From positions 62,001 through 126,000 of the forward strand of contig JADYZV010000028.1 of NCBI GenBank assembly GCA_020852965.1: a DNA stretch of 64,000 nt, in the 5' to 3' direction. Below the pieces are notes generated by a model, which was given only the letters and a program-made list of their open reading frames with translations, had not been told where the DNA came from and did not search any database. Numbering within the stretch: position 1 is the stretch's first letter; each line of letters starts with the position of its first letter. The stretch is from Pirellulaceae bacterium (lineage in GTDB: Bacteria > Planctomycetota > Planctomycetia > Pirellulales > Pirellulaceae). Both the position numbers and the translations under genes were made by a program. Positions 36,711 to 44,920 of the stretch are shown here, in pieces.

Positions 36711-37085
36711 GTGCCACCTAAGCGTTACAGTTTCACAACCAGTGCATCATCCACATCTAAATCTAGGGTAGTGGACTTCGACTACTTGATCTCGATTAAT
36801 CGCAGTCAAGGCAACGAATGCCAAGCCAGCCGCACGCAATTTGAATTCATCGCTCGTAAATTGCGTGAGCCACTACCGACATTTGGTCTGCCACTTGTGC
36901 CACCCGACCCCGATGTCGCTTTGGACTTACAAGCAACGCTGGAGCGCGTCTATGTAGAAGGGAGCTACATGCTGCGCATCCCCTATGAGCAACCTTGCTT
37001 GCCGAGTCTATCCACGGGCGACAAACACTGGGCCCAGGAGCGCTGGACCGCATACCGCGCCGCGCACGGTGAATTGTTCCAGTGA
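36711..37085 (+). CDS. Fragment resembling the C-terminal part of a DUF4058 protein
   Basis: 124 residues from a GTG with GAAAGG about 10 nt upstream. Residues about 55-115 (LREPLPTFGLPLVPPDPDVA and VYVEGSYMLRIPYEQPCLP) match my recollection of the end of DUF4058 proteins, which occur in cyanobacteria and planctomycetes and are usually about 250 residues. The preceding FDYLISINRSQGN also fits the family. The N-terminal half is missing, and the 120 nt upstream do not contain it, so this is probably a remnant that kept an open frame. It lies between the TolC-like gene (divergent) and repeat copies R5 and R2. Expression is uncertain. Confidence 0.5.
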   Translation: MPPKRYSFTTSASSTSKSRVVDFDYLISINRSQGNECQASRTQFEFIARKLREPLPTFGLPLVPPDPDVALDLQATLERVYVEGSYMLRIPYEQPCLPSLSTGDKHWAQERWTAYRAAHGELFQ

Positions 37086-37107
37086 TTCGCGGTGCGAGGT
37101 TTGAAGA

Positions 37108-37146
37108 CCCCAGCGAGTTTGACTCGTTGGTGAATGAGCTTTCTAG
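37108..37146 (+). repeat. R5 repeat, diverged copy
   Basis: ACCCCAGCGAGTTTGACTCG then TTGGTGAATGAGCTTTCTAGA, matching the tandem R5 pair at 11869-11987 with a few changes. Confidence 0.75.
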
Positions 37147-37176
37147 ACAGCCGAAGTCACGCCGCCCCAGAACTTT

Positions 37177-37201
37177 CCGACGCGGAGCGTCGGGCCACAT
37201 T
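37177..37201 (+). repeat. R2 palindrome, intergenic
   Basis: CCGACGCGGAGCGTCGG followed by GCCACATT, the same 25-nt variant as in the MFS gene; 36 nt from the end of kbl. Confidence 0.88.
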
Positions 37202-37237
37202 GAAGCCCTGCGAGAAGACCGCCTAAAGCCGCGCTCG

Positions 37238-38422
37238 TCAGATCAGCAATTCAGCTTTCGCCTCGGCGAACTTCTCGATGGCAAAGGTCAAGTCGTCGGT
37301 AGAGTGCGCTGCAGAGATTTGCGTGCGAATGCGCGCCTTGCCGTGTGGAACAACTGGGTACGAAAAGCCAATGACATACACTCCTTTCGCGAGCATAACT
37401 TCGGCCATCTTGCCGGCTAGTGCAGCCTCGCCAAGCATGACCGGCACGATCGGATGCTCGCCAGCTAGAATCTGCAAGCCGGTTCGTTGCATTGCTTCTC
37501 GAAAGAAGCTTGTATTCGCTGCCAGCTTGTCGCGAAGTTCTGTCGACTGGCTTAGGAGTTCGAGTGCCTGCAGCGACGCGGCGACAATCGGCGGGGCCAG
37601 CGAGTTAGAGAACAAGTAAGGGCGCGAACGCTGCCTGAGCAGCTCGATGATCTCCTTGCGTCCGCTGGTATAGCCGCCGCTGGCGCCACCGAGGGCTTTG
37701 CCGAGCGTACCGGTCAAGATGTCGACGCGCTGCATCACGCCACAGTGCTCATGCGTGCCGCGTCCACACCGCCCCATGAAACCAACCGAGTGGGAATCGT
37801 CGACCATCACGAGTGCATCGTGCTTGTCGGCCAACTGGCAAATACCCGACAAGTCGGCGATACTGCCATCCATCGAAAACACTCCGTCGGTCGCAATCAT
37901 GCGAAAGCGCGCCGCGCGGGCCTCGACGAGCTTTTCTTCCAAGTCGGCTAGATCGTTGTTGCGATAACGAAACCGCTGCGCCTTGCACAATCGCACTCCA
38001 TCGATAATCGAGGCGTGGTTGAGTTCATCCGAGATGATCGCGTCTTGCTCGGTCAGCAGCGTCTCGAATAGCCCTCCGTTGGCATCAAAACAGGACGAGT
38101 ACAAGATCGTGTCCTCGGTCTCGAGGAATTCGCTGAGTCGTTGTTCGAGCTGTTTGTGAATCGACTGCGTGCCGCAAATAAATCGCACCGACGATAGTCC
38201 AAAGCCCCAACGATCGAGCGCAGCGTGGGCAGCTTGAATCAGCCCAGGATGGTCGGACAGGCCAAGATAGTTGTTGGCGCACAAGTTGAGGACGCGGCGG
38301 CCTCCGGCGACTTCAATATGGGCATCTTGCGGAGTCGTAATGACTCGTTCGGGTTTATAGGTTCCAGCTTCGCGGATGGCGTCGAGCTGTTGAGCGATGT
38401 GCGCGATGTATTTGGTTGTCAT
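37238..38422 (-). CDS. kbl: 2-amino-3-ketobutyrate CoA ligase (glycine C-acetyltransferase)
   Basis: 394 residues, the size of the E. coli enzyme. It splits 2-amino-3-oxobutanoate with CoA into glycine and acetyl-CoA, the second step of threonine breakdown. It is an alpha-oxoamine synthase-type PLP enzyme: [47 protein letters not shown] and the PLP lysine K242 in [16 protein letters not shown]. tdh, the first step, lies 294 nt upstream on the same strand, separated by repeat R11. The glycine made can enter the glycine cleavage system encoded at 17585-22219. Confidence 0.96.
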   Translation of the reverse strand: MTTKYIAHIAQQLDAIREAGTYKPERVITTPQDAHIEVAGGRRVLNLCANNYLGLSDHPGLIQAAHAALDRWGFGLSSVRFICGTQSIHKQLEQRLSEFLETEDTILYSSCFDANGGLFETLLTEQDAIISDELNHASIIDGVRLCKAQRFRYRNNDLADLEEKLVEARAARFRMIATDGVFSMDGSIADLSGICQLADKHDALVMVDDSHSVGFMGRCGRGTHEHCGVMQRVDILTGTLGKALGGASGGYTSGRKEIIELLRQRSRPYLFSNSLAPPIVAASLQALELLSQSTELRDKLAANTSFFREAMQRTGLQILAGEHPIVPVMLGEAALAGKMAEVMLAKGVYVIGFSYPVVPHGKARIRTQISAAHSTDDLTFAIEKFAEAKAELLI

Positions 38423-38530
38423 AGGATGTTTCTTATTGGTGCAAGAACGTGGCTAGCGGGCTTCTGATTTAATCGTTAGCGTCCGGTTCCTGCTTTTTAA
38501 CAGTTCACGAACTTGGCGGTTTGGGGTTGT

Positions 38531-38708
38531 ATTGACCACGAAACACACGAAGGACACGAAAGAAATTTATGATTGTCGGCTTGGTGATCCAACAACTGTG
38601 GCTAACGCCAAAACGGCTAATTATGCGAGGAAACTCATGCGTGCGGACTTAGGGAATTAAAGAAGAAAGAGCCAGCATTTCGTGTGCTTCGTGTTTTTCG
38701 TGGTCAAT
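38531..38708. repeat. R11 inverted repeat between tdh and kbl
   Basis: ATTGACCACGAAACACACGA with AGGACACGAAAG (38531-38562) is the inverse of TTTCGTGTGCTTCGTG and TTTTTCGTGGTCAAT (38678-38708). The arms are about 30 bp with some mismatch and enclose about 115 bp with no gene. It occupies most of the gap between the two threonine genes. Confidence 0.75.
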
Positions 38709-38716
38709 GTCGAGAT

Positions 38717-39751
38717 TTAGACCTCCTTCCAATCGAGCACGACTTTGCCAGACTCTCCGGAGAGCATGACCTGGAAACCCTGCTCGAACTCGCTGGCATG
38801 AAATCGGTGGGTGATGATCGGTCGAATGTCCAAGCCGCTTTCGAGCATGACGCTCATTTGATACCAGGTTTCGTACATCTCGCGACCGTAGATGCCTTTG
38901 ATCGTCAACATATTGAAGACCACCGTGTTCCAATCGATGGCAATGGGCTCCGCGGGAATACCCAACATGGCGATCTTTCCTCCGTGCGCCATGTTAGCTA
39001 GTAGATCGCGAAAGGCTTGCGGATTGCCTGACATTTCCAAACCGACATCAAACCCCTCCTTCATTCCCAGCCGCCGCTGTACGTCGCCCAAGGTCTCATG
39101 CCCAGTAACGTTGTGCGCGACGGTGACACCCAGCTTTTTCGCTAGCGCCAAACGGTATTCGTTCACATCGGTGATGACCACGTAACGCGCGCCGGCGTGC
39201 TTGGCGACTGCCGCTGCCATAATACCAATCGGCCCCGCACCCGTGATCATCACATCCTCGCCGAGCACTGGGAAGGAGAGTGCCGTGTGGACGGCGTTTC
39301 CGAAAGGATCGAAGATGGCAGCCACGTCACGATCAACGCCTGGGCGATGGTGCCAAACGTTGGTCATCGGTAGCGAGATGTATTCGGCAAAAGCACCCGG
39401 GCGATTGACGCCAACGCCACTGGTATCCTTGCACAAATGCCTGCGCCCCGCCAGACAGTTTCGACAGCGACCGCAAACCACATGCCCTTCGCCGCTGACG
39501 ACTTCGCCTGGATGAAAGTCGGCCACGTTCGAGCCGACGGCCACTACCTCGCCGACGAACTCATGCCCCACCACCATCGGTATGGGAATTGTTTTTTGAG
39601 CCCAGCTATCCCACTTGTAGATGTGCACATCCGTACCGCAAATCCCGGTGCGGTCGACGCGGATCAAAACGTCATTGATTCCAAACTCTGGCTCGGGGGT
39701 CTCCTCGAGCCAGAGTCCTGACTGGGCGTGTTTCTTAATCAGAGCTTTCAT
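38717..39751 (-). CDS. tdh: L-threonine 3-dehydrogenase
   Basis: 344 residues, zinc-dependent medium-chain dehydrogenase. It oxidises L-threonine to 2-amino-3-oxobutanoate with NAD. The catalytic zinc set includes C38 ([10 protein letters not shown]) and H63-E64 (VGHEFVGEV). The structural zinc lobe is C93, C96, C99 and C107 ([15 protein letters not shown]). The NAD fold shows [20 protein letters not shown]. The pairing with kbl and the [20 protein letters not shown] segment make threonine dehydrogenase the clear choice over other alcohol dehydrogenases. A tandem repeat array (R8) lies about 130 nt upstream of its start. Confidence 0.95.
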   Translation of the reverse strand: MKALIKKHAQSGLWLEETPEPEFGINDVLIRVDRTGICGTDVHIYKWDSWAQKTIPIPMVVGHEFVGEVVAVGSNVADFHPGEVVSGEGHVVCGRCRNCLAGRRHLCKDTSGVGVNRPGAFAEYISLPMTNVWHHRPGVDRDVAAIFDPFGNAVHTALSFPVLGEDVMITGAGPIGIMAAAVAKHAGARYVVITDVNEYRLALAKKLGVTVAHNVTGHETLGDVQRRLGMKEGFDVGLEMSGNPQAFRDLLANMAHGGKIAMLGIPAEPIAIDWNTVVFNMLTIKGIYGREMYETWYQMSVMLESGLDIRPIITHRFHASEFEQGFQVMLSGESGKVVLDWKEV

Positions 39752-39882
39752 GAGTTTCCTGAAAAGCGACGATACTTCATGTCAATTTCGCGGGGGAACT
39801 GGGGACTCGCAGGGGAATGGACAAGCCCATTATCATACGCGATTCAGCACGCTCCAGCCCCCTCCCGCACGCGGCTCGTTGT

Positions 39883-40034
39883 ACCACACATCTCAATTCT
39901 CCATCGGCCCCATGCCAGCTACCACACATCTCAATTTGCCATCGGCCCCATGCCAGCTACCACGCATCTCAATTTGCCATCGGCCCCATGCCAGCTACCA
40001 CGCATCCCAATTCTCCATCGGCCCCATGCCAGCT
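39883..40034. repeat. R8 array, four tandem copies of 38 bp
   Basis: Four copies at 39883-39920, 39921-39958, 39959-39996 and 39997-40034. The unit begins ACCACACATCTCAATT and ends CATCGGCCCCATGCCAGCT. Copies differ at a few positions (TCT/TTG, ACA/ACG). Head-to-tail without spacers, so not a CRISPR array. It lies upstream of tdh and could affect its promoter region. Confidence 0.95.
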
Positions 40035-40097
40035 TGCCTGGCGTGAGCCAAGTTTTAGGAATAGAAAACGACGGAAACACCCCAGCCCTCCCACTTC

Positions 40098-40134
40098 CCC
40101 GCCCGATCGCCGCCAGCGGCGGCGATCGGGCGGG
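40098..40134. other. Perfect 17-bp hairpin
   Basis: CCCGCCCGATCGCCGCC and GGCGGCGATCGGGCGGG pair perfectly around a 3-nt AGC loop. No T-run follows on either strand, so it is not a classical terminator. Confidence 0.9.
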
Positions 40135-40155
40135 AAAACAACACGAAGTAGGCGA

Positions 40156-40226
40156 TGTGGTACAACGAGCGCGGGAGGGGGACCATACAGCTTGATTTAG
40201 ATGCTCATGAATAAACCGGACTTAAC
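40156..40226 (-). repeat. R13 composite repeat, rearranged copy
   Basis: TGGTACAACGAGCGCGGGAG (part B, direct) followed by the inverse of part A (AGCTTGATTTAGATGCTCAT, GAATAAACCGGACTTAA). Compare 28764-28833. The remaining stretch 40227-40720 (about 490 nt) holds no recognisable gene or repeat. Confidence 0.65.
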
Positions 40227-40720
40227 CGCGCCAGCTAAGACGCGGCTATACAGACCCAAACTACGACAGCGCGCAGTCGCTGCCGACAAATAGATCCCCT
40301 TAGTTCCCCTCGGCAACGGTTCACACACTCTGCTTGCTACCTGGCAGATCTGAACCTCAAAACATGTGACTTCCCACACCACAGAGGTGTTTGGTAAAAG
40401 CCAACCAAGGTGCCTCGAGAACCTTTTTGTAGAAATCGTGTCCAATAGTTGGTGATTATTTCCATTGCCAGCATAGTCGAGCGAAGGCGGGGAATACTCC
40501 CTTGCCCAAGCGGGTGAGGGGGTTTGGCGGACCAATACCAGCGGCTTTGAGTCGTGCTTGGCCCTAGCAGCCGATTCCTACTGGATTTCTTCCCTTTCCG
40601 CGCCCGATATTCGTGACTATCCTGCCGAATAGATTAGTGTCCAGCGCAGCCTGAGAAACCTCCACGGTTCGCTCGGGTTAGATTCCGCAGCATACCAATT
40701 CTTAAACCATTTCGAATGAC

Positions 40721-41095
40721 ATGTTGATCCCAATTGCCGCCCCTACTCGAACCAGACAGACTAGCGCCCGCTCTCGCTCGCTTGGTTACGACTTTGCACT
40801 GCTGGGTCTGAAGGTCAGCGAATCTCGGGTCGACGTCATTCGGCGAGCAGCCAGCCACACTGCTGCGCGAATTCAGCGAGTGGCCAGCGACGACGAGTCC
40901 GAAGCGGCTCAAATGCTCTCGGACTTGGCAACGAGCACCTATCGCTTGCTCGACCCGCGCAGGCGTTCTAAATCGCGTGAGCGTATCCAACTGTCCATCT
41001 TCGACGACATCGATTTCGAATTGCAAAAGGGCTCGCGAGCACCGCTGTTCGACTCGAATTGGAATGCGTTGCAGGTTGCTGCCGCAGCCGGCTAG
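40721..41095 (+). CDS. Small protein with a J-domain-like helix pair
   Basis: 124 residues. The segment from about 22 to 90 (YDFALLGLKVSESRVDVIRRA, then EAAQMLSDLATSTYRLLDPR) follows the pattern of DnaJ-like regions found beside kinase or FHA domains in planctomycetes: a leading LLGL, an IRRAA helix, an A..LL..A...LLDP helix. The HPD tripeptide that activates Hsp70 is absent, so it is not a working J-protein. The rest has no recognised domain. It stands alone, about 140 nt before the MoxR-like gene. The call rests on pattern recognition only; function unknown. Confidence 0.55.
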   Translation: MLIPIAAPTRTRQTSARSRSLGYDFALLGLKVSESRVDVIRRAASHTAARIQRVASDDESEAAQMLSDLATSTYRLLDPRRRSKSRERIQLSIFDDIDFELQKGSRAPLFDSNWNALQVAAAAG

Positions 41096-41104
41096 CCAGA
41101 TGGG

Positions 41105-41110
41105 TATAAT
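41105..41110 (+). promoter_or_regulatory. Possible -10 element upstream of the MoxR-like gene
   Basis: A TATAAT hexamer in TGGGTATAATGAGCC, 123 nt before the ATG at 41233 and just before the R10 repeats, which would lie in the leader. No good -35 partner; tentative. Confidence 0.25.
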
Positions 41111-41121
41111 GAGCCAGACGT

Positions 41122-41212
41122 GTAAGCACGGCGGCTGCGACCGCCGCGATGCACTTCGGCGGGGGACCGCCGAGCCACGTTCTATCGGCGGGGGACCGCC
41201 GTGCTACGTTCC
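41122..41212. repeat. R10 repeat cluster in the leader of the MoxR-like gene
   Basis: Two tandem units CGGCGGGGGACCGCCG, followed by AGCCACGTTC or TGCTACGTTC, at about 41157-41182 and 41186-41211, preceded by an inverted partial unit (AGCACGGCGGCTGCGACCGCC). Each has a CGGCGG/CCGCCG stem. Related to 26737-26785. Confidence 0.8.
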
Positions 41213-41232
41213 CATCACCAAGCACTGCGACT

Positions 41233-42654
41233 ATGACCACAGCCACCTCGACTCGTCCCGCCACACTAGCCCAACTCCGCGACAGCGGTTGGCAATCGAA
41301 GACCGTCAAACAAGAGCTCTTAGCCAACTTCACACGCATGTTGGCCGCCGATGATAGTCTCTATCCTGGCATCGTGGGCTATGAAGATACCGTGATTCCA
41401 GAGATCAACATCGCCCTGCTGGCCGGCCATGACATGCTCTTTCTCGGTGAGAAGGGGCAAGCCAAGAGTCGGCTGATGCGTTCGTTGGTGGCATTTCTCG
41501 ATCCCGTCATCCCATACTTGGATTTTCCCGGCGTCCCCATTCACGAAGACCCCTTCGCACCGATCACGGCGGCGGGCAAGCGTTTCGTCTCCGAGCATGC
41601 TCCCGAAGAAACCTCCATTGGATGGTGGCCGCGTCAGGAGCGCTACGCCGAACGACTTAGCCCAGGTACCAAGTTCGCCGACATCATCGGTGAGATCGAC
41701 CCATCGAAGCTGACTGGTGGCGTGAGCATGAGCACCGAAGAGGCGCTTCACTTCGGTTTGATCCCTCGCATGCACCGAGGCATCTTCGCGATGAACGAAC
41801 TACCGGAACTGGACGAGTTGGTACAAGTTGGCCTGTTCAACATTCTCGAAGAGCGCGACGTACAAATTCGCGGATATCCCATTCGCTTCGACCTGGACAT
41901 TTTCATTCTGTTTTCTGCCAACCCCAGCACCTACAATCGCAGCGGAAAAGTCATCCCGCAGTTGAAGGATCGCATCGGTTCGACCATCCAAACGCACTAT
42001 CCGCGCGAGCGCACGCAGGCGATCGAGATCACGCAGCAGGAGTCCAAGATCGAATTGAATGGCGACCACCCGGTGCAAGTCCCCTACTTCATGTCGGAGA
42101 TCATCGAAGAGATTACGCTGCAAGCGCGCAAGAGCAAGTACGTCGACCAAGCCTCGGGTGTGTCGGCTCGCTTTAGTTTGGCCAACTATCGCGCCATGGT
42201 CGCCAGCGCTAGGCAACGCGCCATCGTGCTGGGAGAGTCACCCGCAGTACCGCGCATTAGCGACCTTGGCCATCTCTATTCGTCGTCGCTCGGCAAGCTC
42301 GAACTCGACCTGATGGGAAGTCATCAAATGTCGGAGAAGCAAGTGCTCGACGCGCTCATCGCGGGTGCCGTCAAGACGATCTTCGAGCAATACGTCGAGG
42401 AGTTTGGACTAGGGGAAATTGGCGAAATCTTTCGCAAAGGTGTGCGGATCGAAGTGGGTGATATGCTCCCCAGCTCGGCTTATGCAGAGCGATTGCAAGT
42501 CGTCCCGCCCGCATGGGACAAAGCCTTTGAAGTCAACGCCAGCCAAGACGAAGCGGTGCGCGCCTCGTGCGTGGAATTTGTACTCGCCGGACTTTATTCG
42601 CTCGATCATATCAGTCGCGCACAAAAGCACGGCAAACTGCATTACGAATTCTGA
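41233..42654 (+). CDS. MoxR/magnesium-chelatase ChlI-like AAA+ ATPase
   Basis: 473 residues. The AAA+ core has Walker A GEKGQAKS (72-79), a Walker B region near [20 protein letters not shown], sensor 1 near [10 protein letters not shown] and an arginine-bearing [14 protein letters not shown] segment. The C-terminal third ([20 protein letters not shown]) is helical. Such ATPases act with VWA-domain partners to remodel a client protein or insert a metal. The VWA gene at 42796 follows after an R1 repeat, so they form a pair. No tetrapyrrole genes are near, so a true magnesium chelatase role is unlikely. The ATG at 41233 was chosen because homology begins soon after; the frame is open further upstream through repeat sequence. 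Confidence 0.85.
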   Translation: MTTATSTRPATLAQLRDSGWQSKTVKQELLANFTRMLAADDSLYPGIVGYEDTVIPEINIALLAGHDMLFLGEKGQAKSRLMRSLVAFLDPVIPYLDFPGVPIHEDPFAPITAAGKRFVSEHAPEETSIGWWPRQERYAERLSPGTKFADIIGEIDPSKLTGGVSMSTEEALHFGLIPRMHRGIFAMNELPELDELVQVGLFNILEERDVQIRGYPIRFDLDIFILFSANPSTYNRSGKVIPQLKDRIGSTIQTHYPRERTQAIEITQQESKIELNGDHPVQVPYFMSEIIEEITLQARKSKYVDQASGVSARFSLANYRAMVASARQRAIVLGESPAVPRISDLGHLYSSSLGKLELDLMGSHQMSEKQVLDALIAGAVKTIFEQYVEEFGLGEIGEIFRKGVRIEVGDMLPSSAYAERLQVVPPAWDKAFEVNASQDEAVRASCVEFVLAGLYSLDHISRAQKHGKLHYEF

Positions 42655-42667
42655 TTGGGCTTGGGGG

Positions 42668-42735
42668 GTAGTGGACGAGGTTACGAGTCCCTGACATGCG
42701 CCAAAATTACACGGGCTCGTAGCCTCGTCCACTAC
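42668..42735. repeat. R1 inverted pair between ATPase and VWA genes
   Basis: A direct unit starting GTAGTGGACGAGG and an inverted unit ending CCTCGTCCACTAC around CATGCGCCAAAATTAC. It starts 14 nt after the ATPase stop. Confidence 0.88.
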
Positions 42736-42744
42736 CCTCAATCA

Positions 42745-42769
42745 CCCGTCTGGCAACGGTAGCTACGGC
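42745..42769 (+). repeat. R4 copy
   Basis: CCCGTCTGGCAACGGTAGCT followed by ACGGC, matching the half-site before gcvT (17554-17580); 27 nt before the VWA gene start. Confidence 0.75.
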
Positions 42770-42795
42770 TTTAAAACAAACTCGAGCGACAAACT

Positions 42796-44502
42796 ATGTC
42801 ACGCAAAAACAACCTCGGCGGTGTCGTCCACACCTATCAAAAATACGATCCGGGGAAATTCCCGAACCCGACCACGCCACAGCCCGACTTGGTATCGCCG
42901 GCTTTCGAACATGCGCTGATGTATGGCCAGTACCGCGAGCTGACGGAAGAGGAATTGTCCCGCGCCATCGAACTCGACCCGAGCCAGATTGCCAATCTGG
43001 GGCCGAGTATCGATTTCCTGCGCGGGCTGCTCGAAGATCGCAAGCGCAAGATCCTCGAAAAGTACGAGACGCAGGCGGTCGTCAAGAAAGCGGACAAGGT
43101 CTACCACAAGTCTGCGCAGCGCGCTGAACCTCCCAAACCACTGCGCGGTATCTTCAAGCGAGCTACCGAAGAGCAACAAATCTACTTGCTCGAACGCCTC
43201 TACTATCAAGTCGGCGACGACACCGACCGCTTTGCCGGGCAGCTAGTACAAGTCATCGAGCATTTGGGAAATAAGTATCAGATCGACGAGCTGGACGCTA
43301 AGTACGAGTTCACAGGCAACGAAGGCATGACGATCCCTCAGGCGTTGGCCATCAAAGAAGAGCTCGAGAACATCGACGACTTGCTCAAGCAGCTCGACGA
43401 AGCGGCCAAGACGGCGCAAATCGGCGTTATCGATATGGAAAAACTCGGGCAATTCGCCTCGACCGAAGACATGGCCAGCTTGGAAGAGTTGCGTAGTCAG
43501 ATTGAGAATCTAGTGCGAGAATTGGCCGAGCGTCAAGGACTCGACCGCGACCAGGCCAGCGGCGGATTTCGCCTAACGCCGCAGGCCTACAAGTTGTTCC
43601 AAGGTAAATTGCTCGAACGAATCTTCTCTCATCTTCAACCTGGCCGCAGTGGTAGGCACACCGGGCGCATCATCGGCGAGGGAAGCGTCGAGCTGCCACA
43701 AACCAAGCAATATGAATTCGGCGATAGCTTGGCCAACATGGACACGACGCAGACGGTCATCAATGCTCTCTTGCGCGATCCCGACGCACGACCCATTCGT
43801 CTCAAAACGGCCGACATCGAAGTCCACCGCACGCGAAACTCTCCCAAGTGCGGCACGGTGGTCATCATGGACATGAGCGGCTCGATGCGCTACGACGGTC
43901 AGTACATCAATGTCAAACGCATGGCTCTGGCGCTACAGGGCTTGATCTCCAGTGAGTACCCGGGGGACTTTCTGCGGTTCATCGAGATGTACACCTTCGC
44001 CAAATTGGTACGACCTGGGGATATTGTGGAGTTGATGCCCAAGCCCGTAACGATTCACGATCCATGGATCCGACTGCGAGCGGACATGAGTCGCGACGAT
44101 ATCAGCGAGCAGCAGATCCATCCGCACTTCACCAATATTCAACACGCGTTGCGGATGGCGCGACAGAATTTGGCGACGGTCGACACGGCCAACAAGCAGA
44201 TTATCTTGATTACCGACGGTCTACCCACGGCGCACTTCGAAGAGTCGATGCTGTACATGCTCTATCCACCCGATGTGAAGACCGAACAAGCCACCATGCG
44301 CGAAGGAGCCTTGTGCCAGCGCGACGGGATCGTGATCAATATGTTCTTGGTCCCCAGTTGGTCTCAATCCGAAGAGGATATTCGCTTTGCCTATCGGCTG
44401 GCGGAGAACACGCGCGGCCGCGTTTTTTTCACGTCGGGTAAAGACCTCGACCGCTGCGTCGTGTGGGACTACATCGATCGCAAACGCGAGATACTCGGAT
44501 AA
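42796..44502 (+). CDS. VWA domain protein, partner of the MoxR/ChlI-like ATPase
   Basis: 568 residues. The first 250 are helical and charged (ELTEEELSRAIELDPSQIAN, PQALAIKEELENIDDLLKQL) and may bind the ATPase. A von Willebrand A domain occupies about 350-550, with a full MIDAS motif DMSGS at 359-363, a threonine in MYTFAK and LITDGLPTA. It lacks a signal peptide and membrane helix, so it acts in the cytoplasm. The order ATPase then VWA is that of ChlI/ChlD and of MoxR-VWA pairs. The client is unknown; metal insertion or disassembly of a complex are both possible. ATG 42796 has no clear ribosome-binding site. Confidence 0.85.
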   Translation: MSRKNNLGGVVHTYQKYDPGKFPNPTTPQPDLVSPAFEHALMYGQYRELTEEELSRAIELDPSQIANLGPSIDFLRGLLEDRKRKILEKYETQAVVKKADKVYHKSAQRAEPPKPLRGIFKRATEEQQIYLLERLYYQVGDDTDRFAGQLVQVIEHLGNKYQIDELDAKYEFTGNEGMTIPQALAIKEELENIDDLLKQLDEAAKTAQIGVIDMEKLGQFASTEDMASLEELRSQIENLVRELAERQGLDRDQASGGFRLTPQAYKLFQGKLLERIFSHLQPGRSGRHTGRIIGEGSVELPQTKQYEFGDSLANMDTTQTVINALLRDPDARPIRLKTADIEVHRTRNSPKCGTVVIMDMSGSMRYDGQYINVKRMALALQGLISSEYPGDFLRFIEMYTFAKLVRPGDIVELMPKPVTIHDPWIRLRADMSRDDISEQQIHPHFTNIQHALRMARQNLATVDTANKQIILITDGLPTAHFEESMLYMLYPPDVKTEQATMREGALCQRDGIVINMFLVPSWSQSEEDIRFAYRLAENTRGRVFFTSGKDLDRCVVWDYIDRKREILG

Positions 44503-44544
44503 AGCGACCATTCCTTGAGTAGCATTCCTGGTTCATTTGGGGAG

Positions 44545-44882
44545 GTCGTTTAACGCCTAGCCGGATTGGCCGGTGGAGCGGTAGTGAGTCTATGATGGGA
44601 GTTGGCTAGACGCACGAGCGATCGGATCAGCGCGAGTGGACCGGCCAAGTAGGCGCAGGCTGGAGCGGAGTCGATTGCACCTATCCACGAGACTGTGCAT
44701 GAGACGATCTATGGAGTGCGCTTGGCAGCCGGAGGTGACGGTAGTAAGTGGCTGCCGCAGGAGCCATCGCCTGCGCAGTCCGCGACCGTGGGTTGGCACA
44801 CGGTCGCGGTGCGCCAGTGGCGCGAGTGTTGACTAGCTCGCCTCGCGCACTTGCGGACTGCTGCGGCTCGGCATTAAACGAC
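44545..44882. repeat. R7 element, copy 1, with 19-bp inverted ends
   Basis: Left end GTCGTTTAACGCCTAGCCG (44545-44563) and right end CGGCTCGGCATTAAACGAC (44864-44882) are inverted repeats with 2 mismatches in 19. The right 130 nt or so (44758-44887) align with copies at 53388-53523 and 54440-54567. The interior has further stems (GGCAGCC and GGCTGCC) and no open frame worth calling. It fills most of the 418-nt gap before nnrD. The ends fit the shape GTTTAAC / GTTAAAC of integron attC sites, but the unit is too long for one. Confidence 0.75.
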
Positions 44883-44920
44883 TTCAGCGTATAGACTCAT
44901 GAAGACTGCGGACCATTGAC

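Noticed and set aside
37082..37420. Open frame of 112 codons after the DUF4058 fragment
   Set aside because: It is made of repeat sequence (R5, R2) and then antisense of kbl.
39883..40034. CRISPR-like repeat array
   Set aside because: The four 38-bp copies are head-to-tail with no spacers, and no cas gene is present.
40227..40720. Minus-strand frame of 112 codons at 40197-40535
   Set aside because: No ribosome-binding site, no recognisable motif, and it begins in and runs through repeat R13.
44545..44882. R7 as a true integron attC site
   Set aside because: Ends match the simple-site form, but the unit is 338 bp, longer than usual attC sites, and no integrase gene is in the window; kept as a possibility only.
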